From: Rostrohypoxylon terebratum
Taxonomy: Eukaryota; Ascomycota; Sordariomycetes; Xylariales; Hypoxylaceae
Assembly: GCA_022497145.1 (NCBI GenBank)
Contig: MU385860.1
Location: 248,001-312,000, forward strand
DNA length: 64,000 nucleotides
Reading direction: 5' to 3'
In this document: positions 24,419 through 34,948 of the stretch, one piece after another
Numbering within the stretch: position 1 is the first letter of the stretch
Layout of the letters: each line of letters opens with the position of its first letter
Notes under the pieces: generated by a model
Seen by the model: only the letters and a program-made list of their open reading frames with translations
What the model was told of the DNA's origin: nothing
The model's database searches: none
Made by a program: the position numbers and the translations under genes

Positions 24419-25466
24419 ATGACGAGTAACGGTAATGGCGTCAAGTTGAATGGCGGTGCGACCGAGAATGGGGATGGGGGATATGACACCTCCAAGATCT
24501 GGACGACGCTGTTGACGAACCGTGCTTACTTCGGCGGTCTGTTGGTATTGGACCACTCCCTGCGCCGGCACCGGAGTAAATACCGGCTTCATGTTATGGT
24601 CACAAGGGCCGTAGAAGAGGACACGGAGTATATGGAGGCTTTTGCCGCTGCGGGCATCCCGACGATTGTCGTTGACAAGATTGAGCCCGCACCGAGAGAT
24701 GGGAAGATCAATAAGGGAACATGGGAGAAGCTTGCTCCATGGTCGTTCACGCAGTATGAGGTATGCTGTCATCTCTCCATCCTTCACGTGTGGGTAGCGT
24801 AAATCTAACATCACCAACCAGCGAGTCGTCCTCCTAGACAGTGACCAAGTGATCCTGCAGAACATCGACGACATGATGGACGTCGAGATCCCCTCTGGCT
24901 GGATCGCAAGCACGCATGCCTGTACGTGCAACCCGCGCAAGCTGCCGCACTACAGCAAGGACTGGATACCAGAGAACTGCGCCTTCACGGCCGCGAACCA
25001 GGCCACAGGCGAACCGGCCCCCATCACCCCGCAGAGCCCAAACAACCACCACCTGCTCAACAGCGGGACGGTCATCGTGCAGCCGTCGAAGCAGCAGTAC
25101 GACGAGCTGATCCACGCCATGAACACGCACCCCGACGTCCCCAACATGATCTTCTTCGACCAGGACCTCCTCGCCATCGTGTACCGCGGCAAGTGGAAGG
25201 CCCTGCCGTACCACTACAACGCGCTCAAGCCTATGCGGTCTTGCCACGGCGGGTTGTGGAAAGACGAGGATGTGAAGATTCTGCACTATATCCTGAATAA
25301 GCCGTGGAAGAGCAGGAAGTACGATGAGAATGATACGATTGAGTCGACGCATCGGCTGTGGTGGGAGGAGTATGCGAAGGTGGAGAAGGAGTGGACGGAG
25401 AGTAAGGATGAGAGGAAGAGGGAGCTTTGGAGGAATGTCGTCGTGCCTGTTGTTGCGCAGGAGTGA
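24419..25466 (+). CDS. Glycosyltransferase family 8 (glycogenin/galactinol-synthase-like)
   Basis: Two exons (24419-24760, 24822-25466; intron GTATGC..AACCAG) give 328 aa. After a low-complexity N-terminus (SNGNGVKLNGGATENGDGG) the protein has the GT8 order: KIWTTLLTNRAYFGGLLVLD, then YRLHVMVTRAVEE, then the metal/nucleotide-sugar DxD motif as LLDSDQVILQNIDD (D120-S-D122), then LLNSGTVIVQPS (NSG acceptor-side motif), MIFFDQDLLAIVYRGKW and a C-terminal HYNALKP/HGGLWKDEDVKILHYILNKPW segment. Such enzymes transfer a hexose from UDP-sugar. Fungal soluble members of this subgroup are mostly uncharacterised, so the acceptor is unknown. There is no signal peptide or membrane segment, suggesting a cytosolic enzyme. 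It does not look like true glycogenin, because the long C-terminal glycogen-synthase-binding tail is absent. Confidence 0.88.
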
Positions 25467-25754
25467 AGCGGGCGGCGGTATGAATGTTATGGTTCGGTTG
25501 AGCGATGAGGCGGCATTTTCAGGGCATTGGAACTTGTACTAGGGCATACTAGCGGATATGTCTAGATCTATTTGGACTTGGAGTGTGAGCGAGAGGTCTT
25601 CGTGGGATATATTCAGAGCACTTATTAGAGGTTACGAGCAATTAACGACGGGCCGTAATGGCTAGACTGGCATGCACTGATCACTGATCACTGATTATAT
25701 GATTCTTGTCGTGAATATGAATTTATTGCTATAATCAACGGTTCTACAGTACAG

Positions 25755-26819
25755 CTATACCGTAATCTTGGCTTCACTCTTCGGCCCCCTAACCCCAAAT
25801 ATCGTGCTCCCAACCCGCACCTCACCACTCCCCATCACAATCGCGCCCTCGAAGTCCTCGCTCATACCCATACTCAGCTCTAACTCTCTATCTAGACCTA
25901 ACTCCTTTTGCACGAGATCTCGCTGCTCCCGCAACGCCACAAAGTCCTCATTCTCATTCTCCGGCGTCGTGGCCACGCTGCGCGCTATAGCACCGATGGT
26001 CATCAGGCCTAGCAGGTGCAGGTTCGGCGACGATTCGACAATGCGGGCTAGCGCAACGGTGTCGGGACCCGGGGCACAGCCGGACTTGGAGGCTTCGCCG
26101 GAAGTGTTGACTTGTACGTGGATGTTGAGTTTAGAAGGAGGAGGGGTTGAAGGTTCCGAGATGGATGAGAAGGAGGCGAGGAATTCGCCGCGGTGCTTGT
26201 CCAGCAGCTGGGCTTTCTTCTCTGTATCTACGCTCGACACGCACCAGAGGTTGGGGATCTTGGCTAGGTTTTTGCAGTGGCCTTTTTTTGGCAGATTAGT
26301 TTCGTGTTCATGGTGTGGTATTATCATATGCCTTGCAGATGACCATCTCAGAGACTCATGGTTGATGATGCTGCTGTCCTTGCCAGGATCAGGGCGATTT
26401 TCATTTCTTACCGGATTGCAGACCGCCGATAAAATGCCAGTGCACGCTACGAGGTAGCAGTTCAGCCTTTTGGCTTAGTTCCTGGGCGTAGTTCTCACCG
26501 AAGTGCAGCTGCGGCGGTGAGGCTTGCTGCATAAGCGCCAGGATGTCGTTCGCCGGCTTCAATTTGGAGACGGCGACCAGGCGGACCTGAGGAGAATGAG
26601 TAAGGTTGATTATACGAGGACAAAGAGATACACATCATATGATATGATATGAATGAATATGAGAGGGGAAGCCCCTAGCATGTAAAAGGAGTGAGGCGAG
26701 GCGAGGCGACTTACATCTCGGCCATTGGCAACGGCGGCAATGCGCTCCCGCACAGTTTTGATCTGTGACACCAAAGCAGCCGCTCTCTGAGAATCAATTT
26801 TCATTTCCATGTCTGTCAT
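25755..26819 (-). CDS. Pyridoxal-phosphate homeostasis protein (YggS/PROSC family)
   Basis: Three exons on the minus strand (26715-26819, 26412-26586, 25755-26281) give 268 aa, the usual family length. The PLP-lysine region is VRLVAVSKLKPANDI near residues 36-50, followed by LHFGENYAQELSQKAELL, HWHFIGGLQS, NLWCVSSVDT, LNIHVQVNTSGEASKSGC, LLGLMTIGA and LSMGMSEDFEGAIVMGSGEVRVGSTIFG. These are all diagnostic of the YggS/YBL036C/PROSC fold-type III barrel. The family binds PLP without a known catalytic reaction and buffers free PLP in cytosol and mitochondria. The third exon begins after an A-rich acceptor (CCAAAAAAAG), weak but required for frame. A start at 26810 (MEMK) would remove three residues. 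The gene is divergent from BCD1. Confidence 0.92.
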
Positions 26820-27507
26820 TATGAAGCCATATGTCAACGATGGTTTTATATATGATGAAATTATAGTTTATATATAATTGTAGTAGTAATATTGAATTTC
26901 TTATGATATATGATATTGTCAGGTACTAGGTAATGATACATACGACTCATTGGTAGCTACTTCTGTCGGGAAGAAAAACCTAAAGAGCATGAGACAGGTG
27001 GTACAGTACATGTACTGTACGTCTTACATAATGATATCGATGGAAGCTGTCATTCTCTACCAGCTGGTTCATATTTGGAAAGAAGATATGAATGAACATA
27101 TCAAATTGATAGATTCCTAGATGTTTCTTTAAGTGTCATATGTTTTTCTTTTCTTTTTTTTGGATTTGATATGGTATCATTTCCTCGATATTAAAACGCG
27201 CATGAAATAACGACAGGGACGGTGATCTCATCTTGCGGGATTTCGCACATGGCAATAAGGTTAAGCGCGGTTAGATATCGATAAGATCTCTACTTACTCC
27301 AGAATTTTGAAGCTCCCAAGTTACAAAGTTTTGACATCCAATGGCGCGTCTTCTAGTGAACCTTTTCAATTCCGACAGCTCCTGCTGAACGATTATATTA
27401 AGCTTAGAGCTACAAATTACCTAATAAATTACTTGTTTCTATTTCCCAAATTCAATCATCTGGCAAGGGCACTGTTATTGCCAACTTCAATTTAAGAGGC
27501 AGTCATC
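26820..27507. promoter_or_regulatory. Divergent intergenic region between the PLP protein and BCD1
   Basis: AT-rich DNA between two divergent start codons, with TATATATGAT and TTTATATA runs near 26840-26920. It must contain both promoters. I recognise no specific sites. Confidence 0.45.
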
Positions 27508-28710
27508 ATGGCTGATCCTTTGTTAACGTCGCTCTGTACCATCTGCCACATCCAAGCTCCCAAATACAAATGTCCCCGATGCGGAACAAGAACATGTTCC
27601 TTGACATGTGTCAAGAAACACAAGAAATGGTCATCATGCAATGGAGAGCGAGATCCGACCGTATACATACCACGAGAGAAGTTAAAGACCGATGCTGGTA
27701 TCGACCACGACTACAACTTTCTGACGAAGATCGAGAGATCCTTGGAGCGAACCGAGAAGATACTAAGAGAAGAGAAGGATATATTACCTCAAGAGGATAC
27801 CACTTCGCGACCCCCGCCCCATAAACGAGCACGTATCCATAAGGGCCAGAGTAGAGGAAAAGTTACTTTTGAGGAAAACTCAAGAAGATGGGATAGGAAT
27901 TCGATACAACGAATGCGACAGCTGGGCATCAATGTCTCATCCGTCCCTTATGGAATGACTAGGGCAAGGGAAAACAAGACAAGTTGGAACAAACGCACTA
28001 AAAGTATGAATTGGCAGGTGGAATGGCTGGTGTGGGAAGACATTACTTCCATTGAAGGGCACGATAGCCGAGATGACAATAACCCTATGCCGAAGCAATC
28101 AAGACTTTTGCACAAAGTGCTAGACGAAGTACCACTACACATCGGGTTTGCAAAAACTCAAGAACATTACCGTCAACGGCAGCTTAGCGACCAAGAGCGA
28201 GCGAGAGAGAAGAAACAAAAGGCATCGGAAGAGAAGAAAATACTCGCCGGAAGCGCCCAAGACGTGGCCACAAGTGCTTGGAGCGGTGGAGAATGTGTCA
28301 CGCAAGACTCAAGCACGACTACGTGGAACAATCAGACTCTAGGGTCCCACATAAGCGAAGAACCGAAAGACAAGTATCGGTTCTTCTATCTCAAGCCCAG
28401 GACACCTTCAAGAGAACCGCAGAAGCTTGTCCCCTTACGACCGACAGACAACCTGGTCACCATCCTGCCCGATCTTGATATTGTGGAGTTTCCGACTATC
28501 TGCGTGCTGCCAGGCAACTCGACGGCCGTCCCTAATGGATACGTTGTCGTAGAAGAGAAGGTGGGAAGATCTCAGAAGCGACATAGAGGGGCCAATCTCG
28601 TTGAATATCTAAGCGAGGAGGAGGGTGAGAATATAGAGGGGGAAGGCCACGAACAAGATGATGATACCACGAGTAGCTCAGGTTCAGATTCATCTGAGAT
28701 ATCTGACTAG
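27508..28710 (+). CDS. BCD1: Box C/D snoRNA assembly protein BCD1 (zf-HIT)
   Basis: A single uninterrupted 400-aa frame. The N-terminal HIT zinc finger is complete: C10/C13, C22/C25, C30/C34 and H38/C44 (CTICHIQAPKYKCPRCG, CSLTCVKKHKKWSSC). Downstream is the BCD1/ZNHIT6 region with SRRWDRNSIQRMRQLGI, the NWQVEWLVWED segment and LLHKVLDEVPLHIGFA. The C-terminus has FPTICVLPG followed by a long acidic/Ser tail (EEEGENIEGEGHEQDDD). BCD1 recruits NOP58/Snu13 in early box C/D snoRNP assembly together with R2TP. Nuclear location is inferred from the basic patch HKRARIHKGQSRGK near residue 105. Intron absence and start (GTCATCATGGCT) are unambiguous. Confidence 0.93.
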   Translation: MADPLLTSLCTICHIQAPKYKCPRCGTRTCSLTCVKKHKKWSSCNGERDPTVYIPREKLKTDAGIDHDYNFLTKIERSLERTEKILREEKDILPQEDTTSRPPPHKRARIHKGQSRGKVTFEENSRRWDRNSIQRMRQLGINVSSVPYGMTRARENKTSWNKRTKSMNWQVEWLVWEDITSIEGHDSRDDNNPMPKQSRLLHKVLDEVPLHIGFAKTQEHYRQRQLSDQERAREKKQKASEEKKILAGSAQDVATSAWSGGECVTQDSSTTTWNNQTLGSHISEEPKDKYRFFYLKPRTPSREPQKLVPLRPTDNLVTILPDLDIVEFPTICVLPGNSTAVPNGYVVVEEKVGRSQKRHRGANLVEYLSEEEGENIEGEGHEQDDDTTSSSGSDSSEISD

Positions 28711-29559
28711 GTACCGAAATAATAATAATAGTAATCTTTTTAATTTTGCAAATTATTGTGGGCTAAATTATTAGTGTGTCTATTATCCAGTACAGGCATA
28801 ATAATAATTGTTATGTAAATATCCATGGCAGCCCATGAATGTAGGTGATGGAAAATAGATTAATGAATTATCAATGCAAGTCATTGAGGCAACTAGATAT
28901 CGGGAATTATGTGACGAAGCTGACAGGTAGGTAGGTGTGATTTGGAATGGAAATATCCATACCTACCTGCTGAAGTACAAAGCATCTCTCGCCCAGGGCA
29001 AATAAATAAAAAATGCACGAACACATTGAAAAATACATGTATACTTGATAATGAGGGCGCTGAAGGAAGCTGCAATACCTGAGTTATTTTCAATACATAC
29101 TAGGTACATCTATCTCCCAAGAATTTAGCTACTTGCGAATGTACTCAGTGTACTGTCTACTCAGCCTGTACGTACGTAGGTACCTACCTGTGGAGTGTGC
29201 AATAATCTGACTGTGGAAATGCAGCTGCGGCCAGCTGCCAAGATCTAGGTACCCAGCTGAAGCACGAAAAAACCTTAACCTTTACCTTTTAGGACTGGTG
29301 TGATTAACCAACCCGATCGTTGAATTTTTTACTTTCTTCTAACAGAAATTCAGCCTCTCATTTCTTTCCTTTCAATCCTTACATCCTTCAACAATTACCT
29401 TCTTACCTACCCACAGCTATTTCATACCATACCGCACTTCATCCTTTCTTATCATAACTTCTACTCCAATCCTCAACACCCCAAATCATCACTCCCTTCA
29501 TTCTTCTCACTGAATAAACGTTTCTATCCTGCGCGTCTCGCGCACATCTCTTCGACATC
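28711..29559. other. Intergenic: BCD1 3' flank and SCD6 leader
   Basis: AT-rich 3' flank (AATAATAATAATAG), a GTACGTAGGTACCTACC palindrome-like motif near 29175, then a CT-rich probable SCD6 promoter and leader from about 29335 (TTCTTTCTAACAG to CTTCGACATC). There is no ORF of interest. Confidence 0.55.
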
Positions 29560-31638
29560 ATGTCTGAATTTCTTGGGTACGTACTTTCCCCTCTCCGATG
29601 TTAATCAGAGTTGGCTCTTTCACAACATGCTACGCATTTCATGATACAGACTGCTAACGCGACCCGACCGTTGCACAGTTCAAGAATCTCTCTGATCTCC
29701 AAGAGCGATATTCGGTAAGCTTCCTTTCAATTCCTAAAACTCGAATAACCTTGTCTAATCCTAATCTCTCTTAGATACTCTGGTATACTCCACGAGATCA
29801 ATTCTGAAGAGTCAACCGTCTCCCTCGAAAATGTCGCCTCTTTCGGTACCGAGGGACGCAAGGGAAATCCAGAGGAAGAAATTGCGCCTTCGGACCAAAT
29901 CTATGAGTATATTGTGTTTCGTGGTAGCGATGTGAAGGATTTGCGTATTGAAGAAGCTCCTGTCCCTCGAGAGGAGAATCAACGACCCAGGGTCCCCGAT
30001 GACCCTGCCATTCTTGGCGTGAGTTATATTTCCTATTCGATTTTTTTAATCATATTGCTATGTCCATCTATTATGACGAAACATTTCGGATGTAAACCTT
30101 GAATCGACTGAAATGCGCAAACAAAACAATGTTGATATTTCCGTTGCCTTCCTTCTGATCTAATATGGACTTGTCATTCGCTTAACACATCAGCCTCTCG
30201 CGATGCATTGATGCTAACTACCTGTCCTAATATCTAGGCTCGAACCCGACCTCAAGGTCTTCAAGGCCCTCAGGGCCCTCCTGGCGTCATGCCACCTGGA
30301 CCTGGTGCTCCGGGCTACGGTCAGAGCCCTTACCAACCCAACAACTTCTATCCTCCTCCTACGCAATGGGGACGTGGCGGACATCCTGGTCCTGGTCCCG
30401 GACCGGGCCAGGGCTTCCCCGCGATGCCTTATCCCCCACCTCCGGGCTGGTTTCCTCCCGGTCAAGGTTTCCCAGCCGGTGGACCTGGTGGACCGGGTCC
30501 GTGGAACAATTTCTACCCTCCTGGTCCCGGTCCTCAAGCTCAGGGACCTCCGGGTGTACCTGGTCAAGGCATGAGGGTCACTCCCCAGCAAGACACCAAC
30601 AACAAACCAGTGCCCATTGGCGCTGGTGTAGATAAACAAAGAGTGGGTGGCCTCCCCCCGGTCGAGTTGCCTACCGAACCTAAATCATTTGGACAGCAAC
30701 AGTCAACTCAGCCCGCCTCGAACATTGCTCCAACCCCGCCGGTGGAGTCGAAGCCTACTGCAGCCGAAGTTAAAGCCACCGCCGAATCGTTATCTACGTC
30801 GAATGCGCCCTTGACAGGCGCCCCCGAGAAGAAGCCTGTACCGACCGGGCCTAAAAACAACCGGGTGACACCGGCTGTACCCATCCCGACGTTCGCTTCG
30901 AAGGTTGCCGGTTCTCAAGTCACTGCAGCTGCCGCTGCAACAACTAGAACCACAGCTGACCAAGGCAATGGAACGGTTACTACTGCTACCCTCAAGGACG
31001 CAACACAGGCCGCCAAAGCTGCTGTGGCCGTCGCAATGGCCAAACTTGACAACGCTCGTACTGAAGCCCCGGCTCAGAATGGCAGCGCCAGTAATATGAT
31101 GGACAACTTGACCAAGAAGGTCAATGAGATGCGCATCAATGCTTCTCGAAACCCTACCAATACCAGAGGCCGTGGACGGGGCGGACGGGGCGGTGGATCG
31201 GGCCCGGGCAAGGTCAATGTTCCCGATGCAGATTTCGACTTCGCGGCCGGAAACGCCAAGTTCAACAAACAAGATCTTGTGAAGGAGGCTATTGCTGGAT
31301 CGCCCCTTACTGAGGCTTCTAATGTGCCCACGTCTGAGCATCCGCCATCCGAGGAGTCTCCTGCTGTGCCAGTTGCGTACAACAAGACTAAGTCATTTTT
31401 TGACAATATCTCTAGTGAAGCCAAGGATCGTGCTGAGAATGGAGGCCAAAAGCCCGGTGGACGAGAGTGGCGCGGTGAAGAGCAGCGCAAGAACATCGAG
31501 ACCTTTGGGCAAGGAAGCGTCGACGGTGGCTATCGCGGTGGGTACCGTGGTCGTGGTCGTGGACGCGGTGGCGGTCGTGGCCGCGGATTCGGCACTCGTG
31601 GACGAGGCAACTCGTTCCGCCAGCCTATGAACCAATAA
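29560..31638 (+). CDS. SCD6: Scd6/LSM14 (Sum2/RAP55) mRNP translational repressor
   Basis: Four exons (29560-29576, 29679-29714, 29775-30018, 30238-31638) give 565 aa. The first two exons are only 17 and 36 nt. The N-terminal divergent Lsm domain (about residues 1-85) is MSEFLGSRISLISKSDIRYS, GILHEINSEESTVSLENV, ASFGTEGR and YEYIVFRGSDVKDLRIEE. A long Pro/Gly-rich low-complexity region follows (PPGPGAPGYGQSPYQPNNFY). The C-terminal half has an RGG block, the FFD box (NKTKSFFDNISSEAKDR), the TFG box (ETFGQGSVDGGYRGG) and a terminal RGG tail (GRGRGGGRGRGFGTRGRG). The family binds eIF4G and the decapping machinery (Edc3/Dhh1) and drives P-body condensation. The domain order is complete. Confidence 0.95.
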
Positions 31639-32355
31639 GTCGACTTACTATCCACGTCCAGCGGATGAATTTGCACTGCCGTCAGACAGTAGCATGATCC
31701 ACGTGGCTAGGAAGTTATCTTCTCGACGCTATATTTCTCGTCTCCAACATGCCCTTTCATACGACTTTCCCCGTGTATTAATACGGCATTAAATGATGCA
31801 GTTTCTTTTCGTTTCGCTGCTCAGGCATTCTGTGGATAAGCACCGCATTTTTTTTTGCCACGCTTAATAACTCGACAGGCATGATTTTTCGTTGATGAAC
31901 AAGCAACGGCGTACGGGTGGTTTGGCAACGGCAGGTGTTATTCACGCAATTCGCATTATGAGCATGATTGGCAAATGATTTACTGAGACGGAAAAAACCC
32001 GAGTCTGGAAACCCCAGCTCGAATGAGGGATGGCTTTTGCTCGCTTTTGCAAGGTGGCGTTGGTGCGAGTGTTCATGGGGCTCGCCCGCCCTATTTTCGG
32101 GAGCCATCACGGTTGAGAAATGAACGGATGATTACAGGGGGAGGGTGGGATCGATGGTTGTATATGGCTGGAACTCTGCAAGTCAGTACAAACGCGCGAA
32201 TAACGTTGACAAATACAAACTGTCACCACCATTGTTTCTATGACTTGAACGCAGTGATTGTTTAACGGACGTATCATGATAGTAGAGACGAAGCCTTAAG
32301 CTTTTAATTTGTTTTTTTCTTATTAATTTGGAGATCCTGCATACCAACATGGATA
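31639..32355. other. Convergent 3' intergenic region
   Basis: About 700 bp between convergent SCD6 and the amidase gene. It contains the 3' UTR of SCD6 and AT-rich sequence. I see no gene. Confidence 0.55.
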
Positions 32356-33907
32356 TCAAACTTCGGGATAAACATCCCTATAAGCAGTTAGCAAACCGAT
32401 TCTAGGTAATGTACTACGTAGCAAGCAATCGGGTTAACTTACGTCCTCCGCAAAAGCGGCATGCCCTCCCTGACCTTCTCCCACTCGCCAAGATCGATGT
32501 CGACAACTCCTAGTTCCCCTACCGCGCCCTCCTCCGCTTCCTTCCCATCCTCCTTCACACCCTTTAACACGAGCAACTCCCTCCCCCACGGATCGATCAC
32601 GGAGCTCCGCCCGTAACTGACGCGCGGAGACGCGCCTGGGTTATGCAGGCCGACCTGCGCGGCGGCGATGACGTACGACTGCGTCTCGATGGCTCTCGCG
32701 CGCAGCAAGACGCTCCAGTGCGCGGCGCCGGTCGGGACCGTAAACGCGCTCGGGTATAGCAGGACCTGGGCGGGCGAAAGGTACGAGCTCGGGTTTAAGG
32801 GGTTGGGGGAGTGCGGCACGGGGTTCGCTAAAGGGTACGAGGGAGGCGTGTTGTGCGAGCGCGTGGTCAGGTGCAGCGCTGCTTCGGGGAAACGCAGGTC
32901 GAAGCAGATTAGCGAGCCTAGGTGCCCGATGGGAGAGGGGAAGGGGGGCGTGAAGCGCGAGCCGGCTTGGGTTGTGGTGGATTCGCGGAGGGAGGCGGTG
33001 GGGTAGTCGAAGAGGTGGAGTTTGTCGTAGGATGTGTTGGCGACGAGGGTGCCGGAGGGGTCGATGTAGATTGTGCGGTTGTAGAGCTTGATCTTGGGTG
33101 CTGAGGGGTCTTCTTTTGAGCTCTCTTCTGAGGTGGGTTTGCTGGCGGAGGACTCTTTGCTGGCTTCTTCGACGGAGGAGGCGTCTTCGGACTCTGGGAC
33201 GGAGTTGAGGATTGGGTGGCTAGGGTCGGTGGCTGGCTTCACGGTCACGGGCACATGGATGCCGACGTGGACGGCGAGCTTGTGCTTGGCGGCTGCGGAA
33301 CACAGGCCGTTGACGAAGGGGGAGGTGCTGATGGGCTTGGCGAGGGAGAGAGATTCTGCGGCCGAGGAGCCGATATAGTCTGATGCTTCAGGGAGGAAGA
33401 GAATCTGGGAGTATTAGTTAGGTAAGTCTGGTTATCAGGGAACGAAGCCGGCCTTGGGTTATATGAAATCTTAATATTCGGACAGCGTCCGGTAGTCATT
33501 GTAGGTAATGAAAGCCGGTCGTCGGAGGCTTCTAGCATCATCGGCCTTCTCCGTCCCACCCACCTACTCGGCAGCCCGAAACAGGGACTGGGGCATCGAG
33601 TAACACTACCAGCTTAGATCTGGAGCATGGCCCACAAGAAAAGAAGAGCTCAAGTGTTTCCGGCTGTTGAATTACGTACTTTGGCGCCCGCGGCTGCAGC
33701 TTGACCCACGAGTTTAACGCACTGCTCGAGGTTATGAGCCATCGAGTTGCTCGAGCAGATCTGGCCAATTGCCTGTGGCGTGAGTCAGTTACGCCGTGTT
33801 ACTTGAGTATATGTAGGGAGCCCGTGGCTGTCCGTATAACTTTATTCACTGTATAGATATATGTGTATGTATGTATATAGAATGATGTATCTTACTGCTT
33901 TGGCCAT
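32356..33907 (-). CDS. NIT2: Carbon-nitrogen hydrolase, Nit2/NIT1 type (deaminated glutathione amidase-like)
   Basis: Four exons on the minus strand: 33896-33907 (12 nt, MAKA), 33680-33772, 32443-33404 and a 22-nt last exon 32356-32377, giving 362 aa. The nitrilase triad is present: E41 in FLPEASDYIG, K163 in SYDKLHLFD and C202 in LICFDLRFPEAA. The strand AIGQICSSNS and the late RARAIETQSYVIAAAQVG and YGRSSVIDPWG segments are also typical. Reading through the last donor would stop at once after RRT. Splicing instead gives RRTDVYPEV, which suits the family C-terminus. A Ser/Glu-rich insert at about residues 90-138 and a Pro/Asn-rich insert near 217-240 make it longer than yeast Nit2 (~307 aa). 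Nit2/NIT1 hydrolyses deaminated glutathione, a metabolite-repair role. Substrate here is inferred from family. Confidence 0.9.
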
Positions 33908-34948
33908 CGTGTCTACCTAGCTAGGTATAATATCAGATGCTTTTGATGCAGTAATAAATGTATCAACTAGATAATTTGTAAGTGGGATCACGTAACCAAG
34001 ATAATAAATATCTCAAATTTAAGTATAGTGGTATGAGTCTGTGACAAAGAACCCAGAATTACTCGCTCGGGTCAAAACGACCGTGTGTATCTTCGAGTCG
34101 TGTAGCGGACTGAGATTGGAAGATAGGAAGCAGGAAAGGGGAAGCCGGAAAATAAACCGATTCGGGATGTTCCTTGGCGTGGTATTGGATTAATGCGAGA
34201 TAGTCGGAAGAAGGTTCGTTTCCCCAATCCCCCAATCCCCACTTGACCCCGACGTCACTTAAGTACGGCCGAAGCCGAGATCCATGTCGAGGGAGGACAG
34301 GGAAGACGGAGACGACGTCACATCTACGTAGTCTTACCATATTACGGCAAACACATGTGCACATCGAACCAACATCCATGCATACATACATCTGTAGATA
34401 TTTCACATATAAGACCCTGTAATAAAACGCATGATTATACGGCTTTTTTTGGCCATTCTTCCCCATGTGCTTAGCTACGGCTTTTTATGCAGAAACGCAT
34501 TCGGTTCGCCCTCTCTGGTCAGGTATCTATTTACTCTGACTGCTAGCATGGCCTTATCTGCAAATACCCTGCGCGATTACTGAGAATTGCCATTGCTGAA
34601 AAATGCACACTTGCAAAGTTCTCCATACCCTTACGAACACGCACAACCACTGCCGAGGCCATTCCCTTATCGTACGTAACCCTCTTGTTATTTCCACTGA
34701 TCGGCCATGGGTAAGGCGAAAACCAGAAAATGCAATGCCAACCGTGACCTCCCTGATATCCTCTTGGTCTTAAAAACGCCTGGCTGTAGTAAAAGTAGAA
34801 AAAAAAGGTATAGACAATACAACGCGAGGGGGACTCGAGGGGGACTCGAGGGGTAAATCATCCCCAATGAAATATTTCGCCTCGTCACCTTTCGATCCAA
34901 GATCAGATAGGCAGAGCACGTGTTCGTCGATTTGACATCGACCGTCCG
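33908..34948. other. Intergenic
   Basis: About 1 kb lying 5' of the amidase gene and 3' of the TAF4 gene. It contains an ACTCGAGGGGG tandem duplication (34826-34853) and ordinary AT-rich DNA. The open frame at 34059-34466 (-) lacks domain features and is probably chance. Confidence 0.5.

Noticed and set aside
30214..30639. Antisense Arg/Ser-rich frame opposite SCD6
   Set aside because: It is a mirror of the Pro/Gly-rich low-complexity region of SCD6, with no independent evidence.
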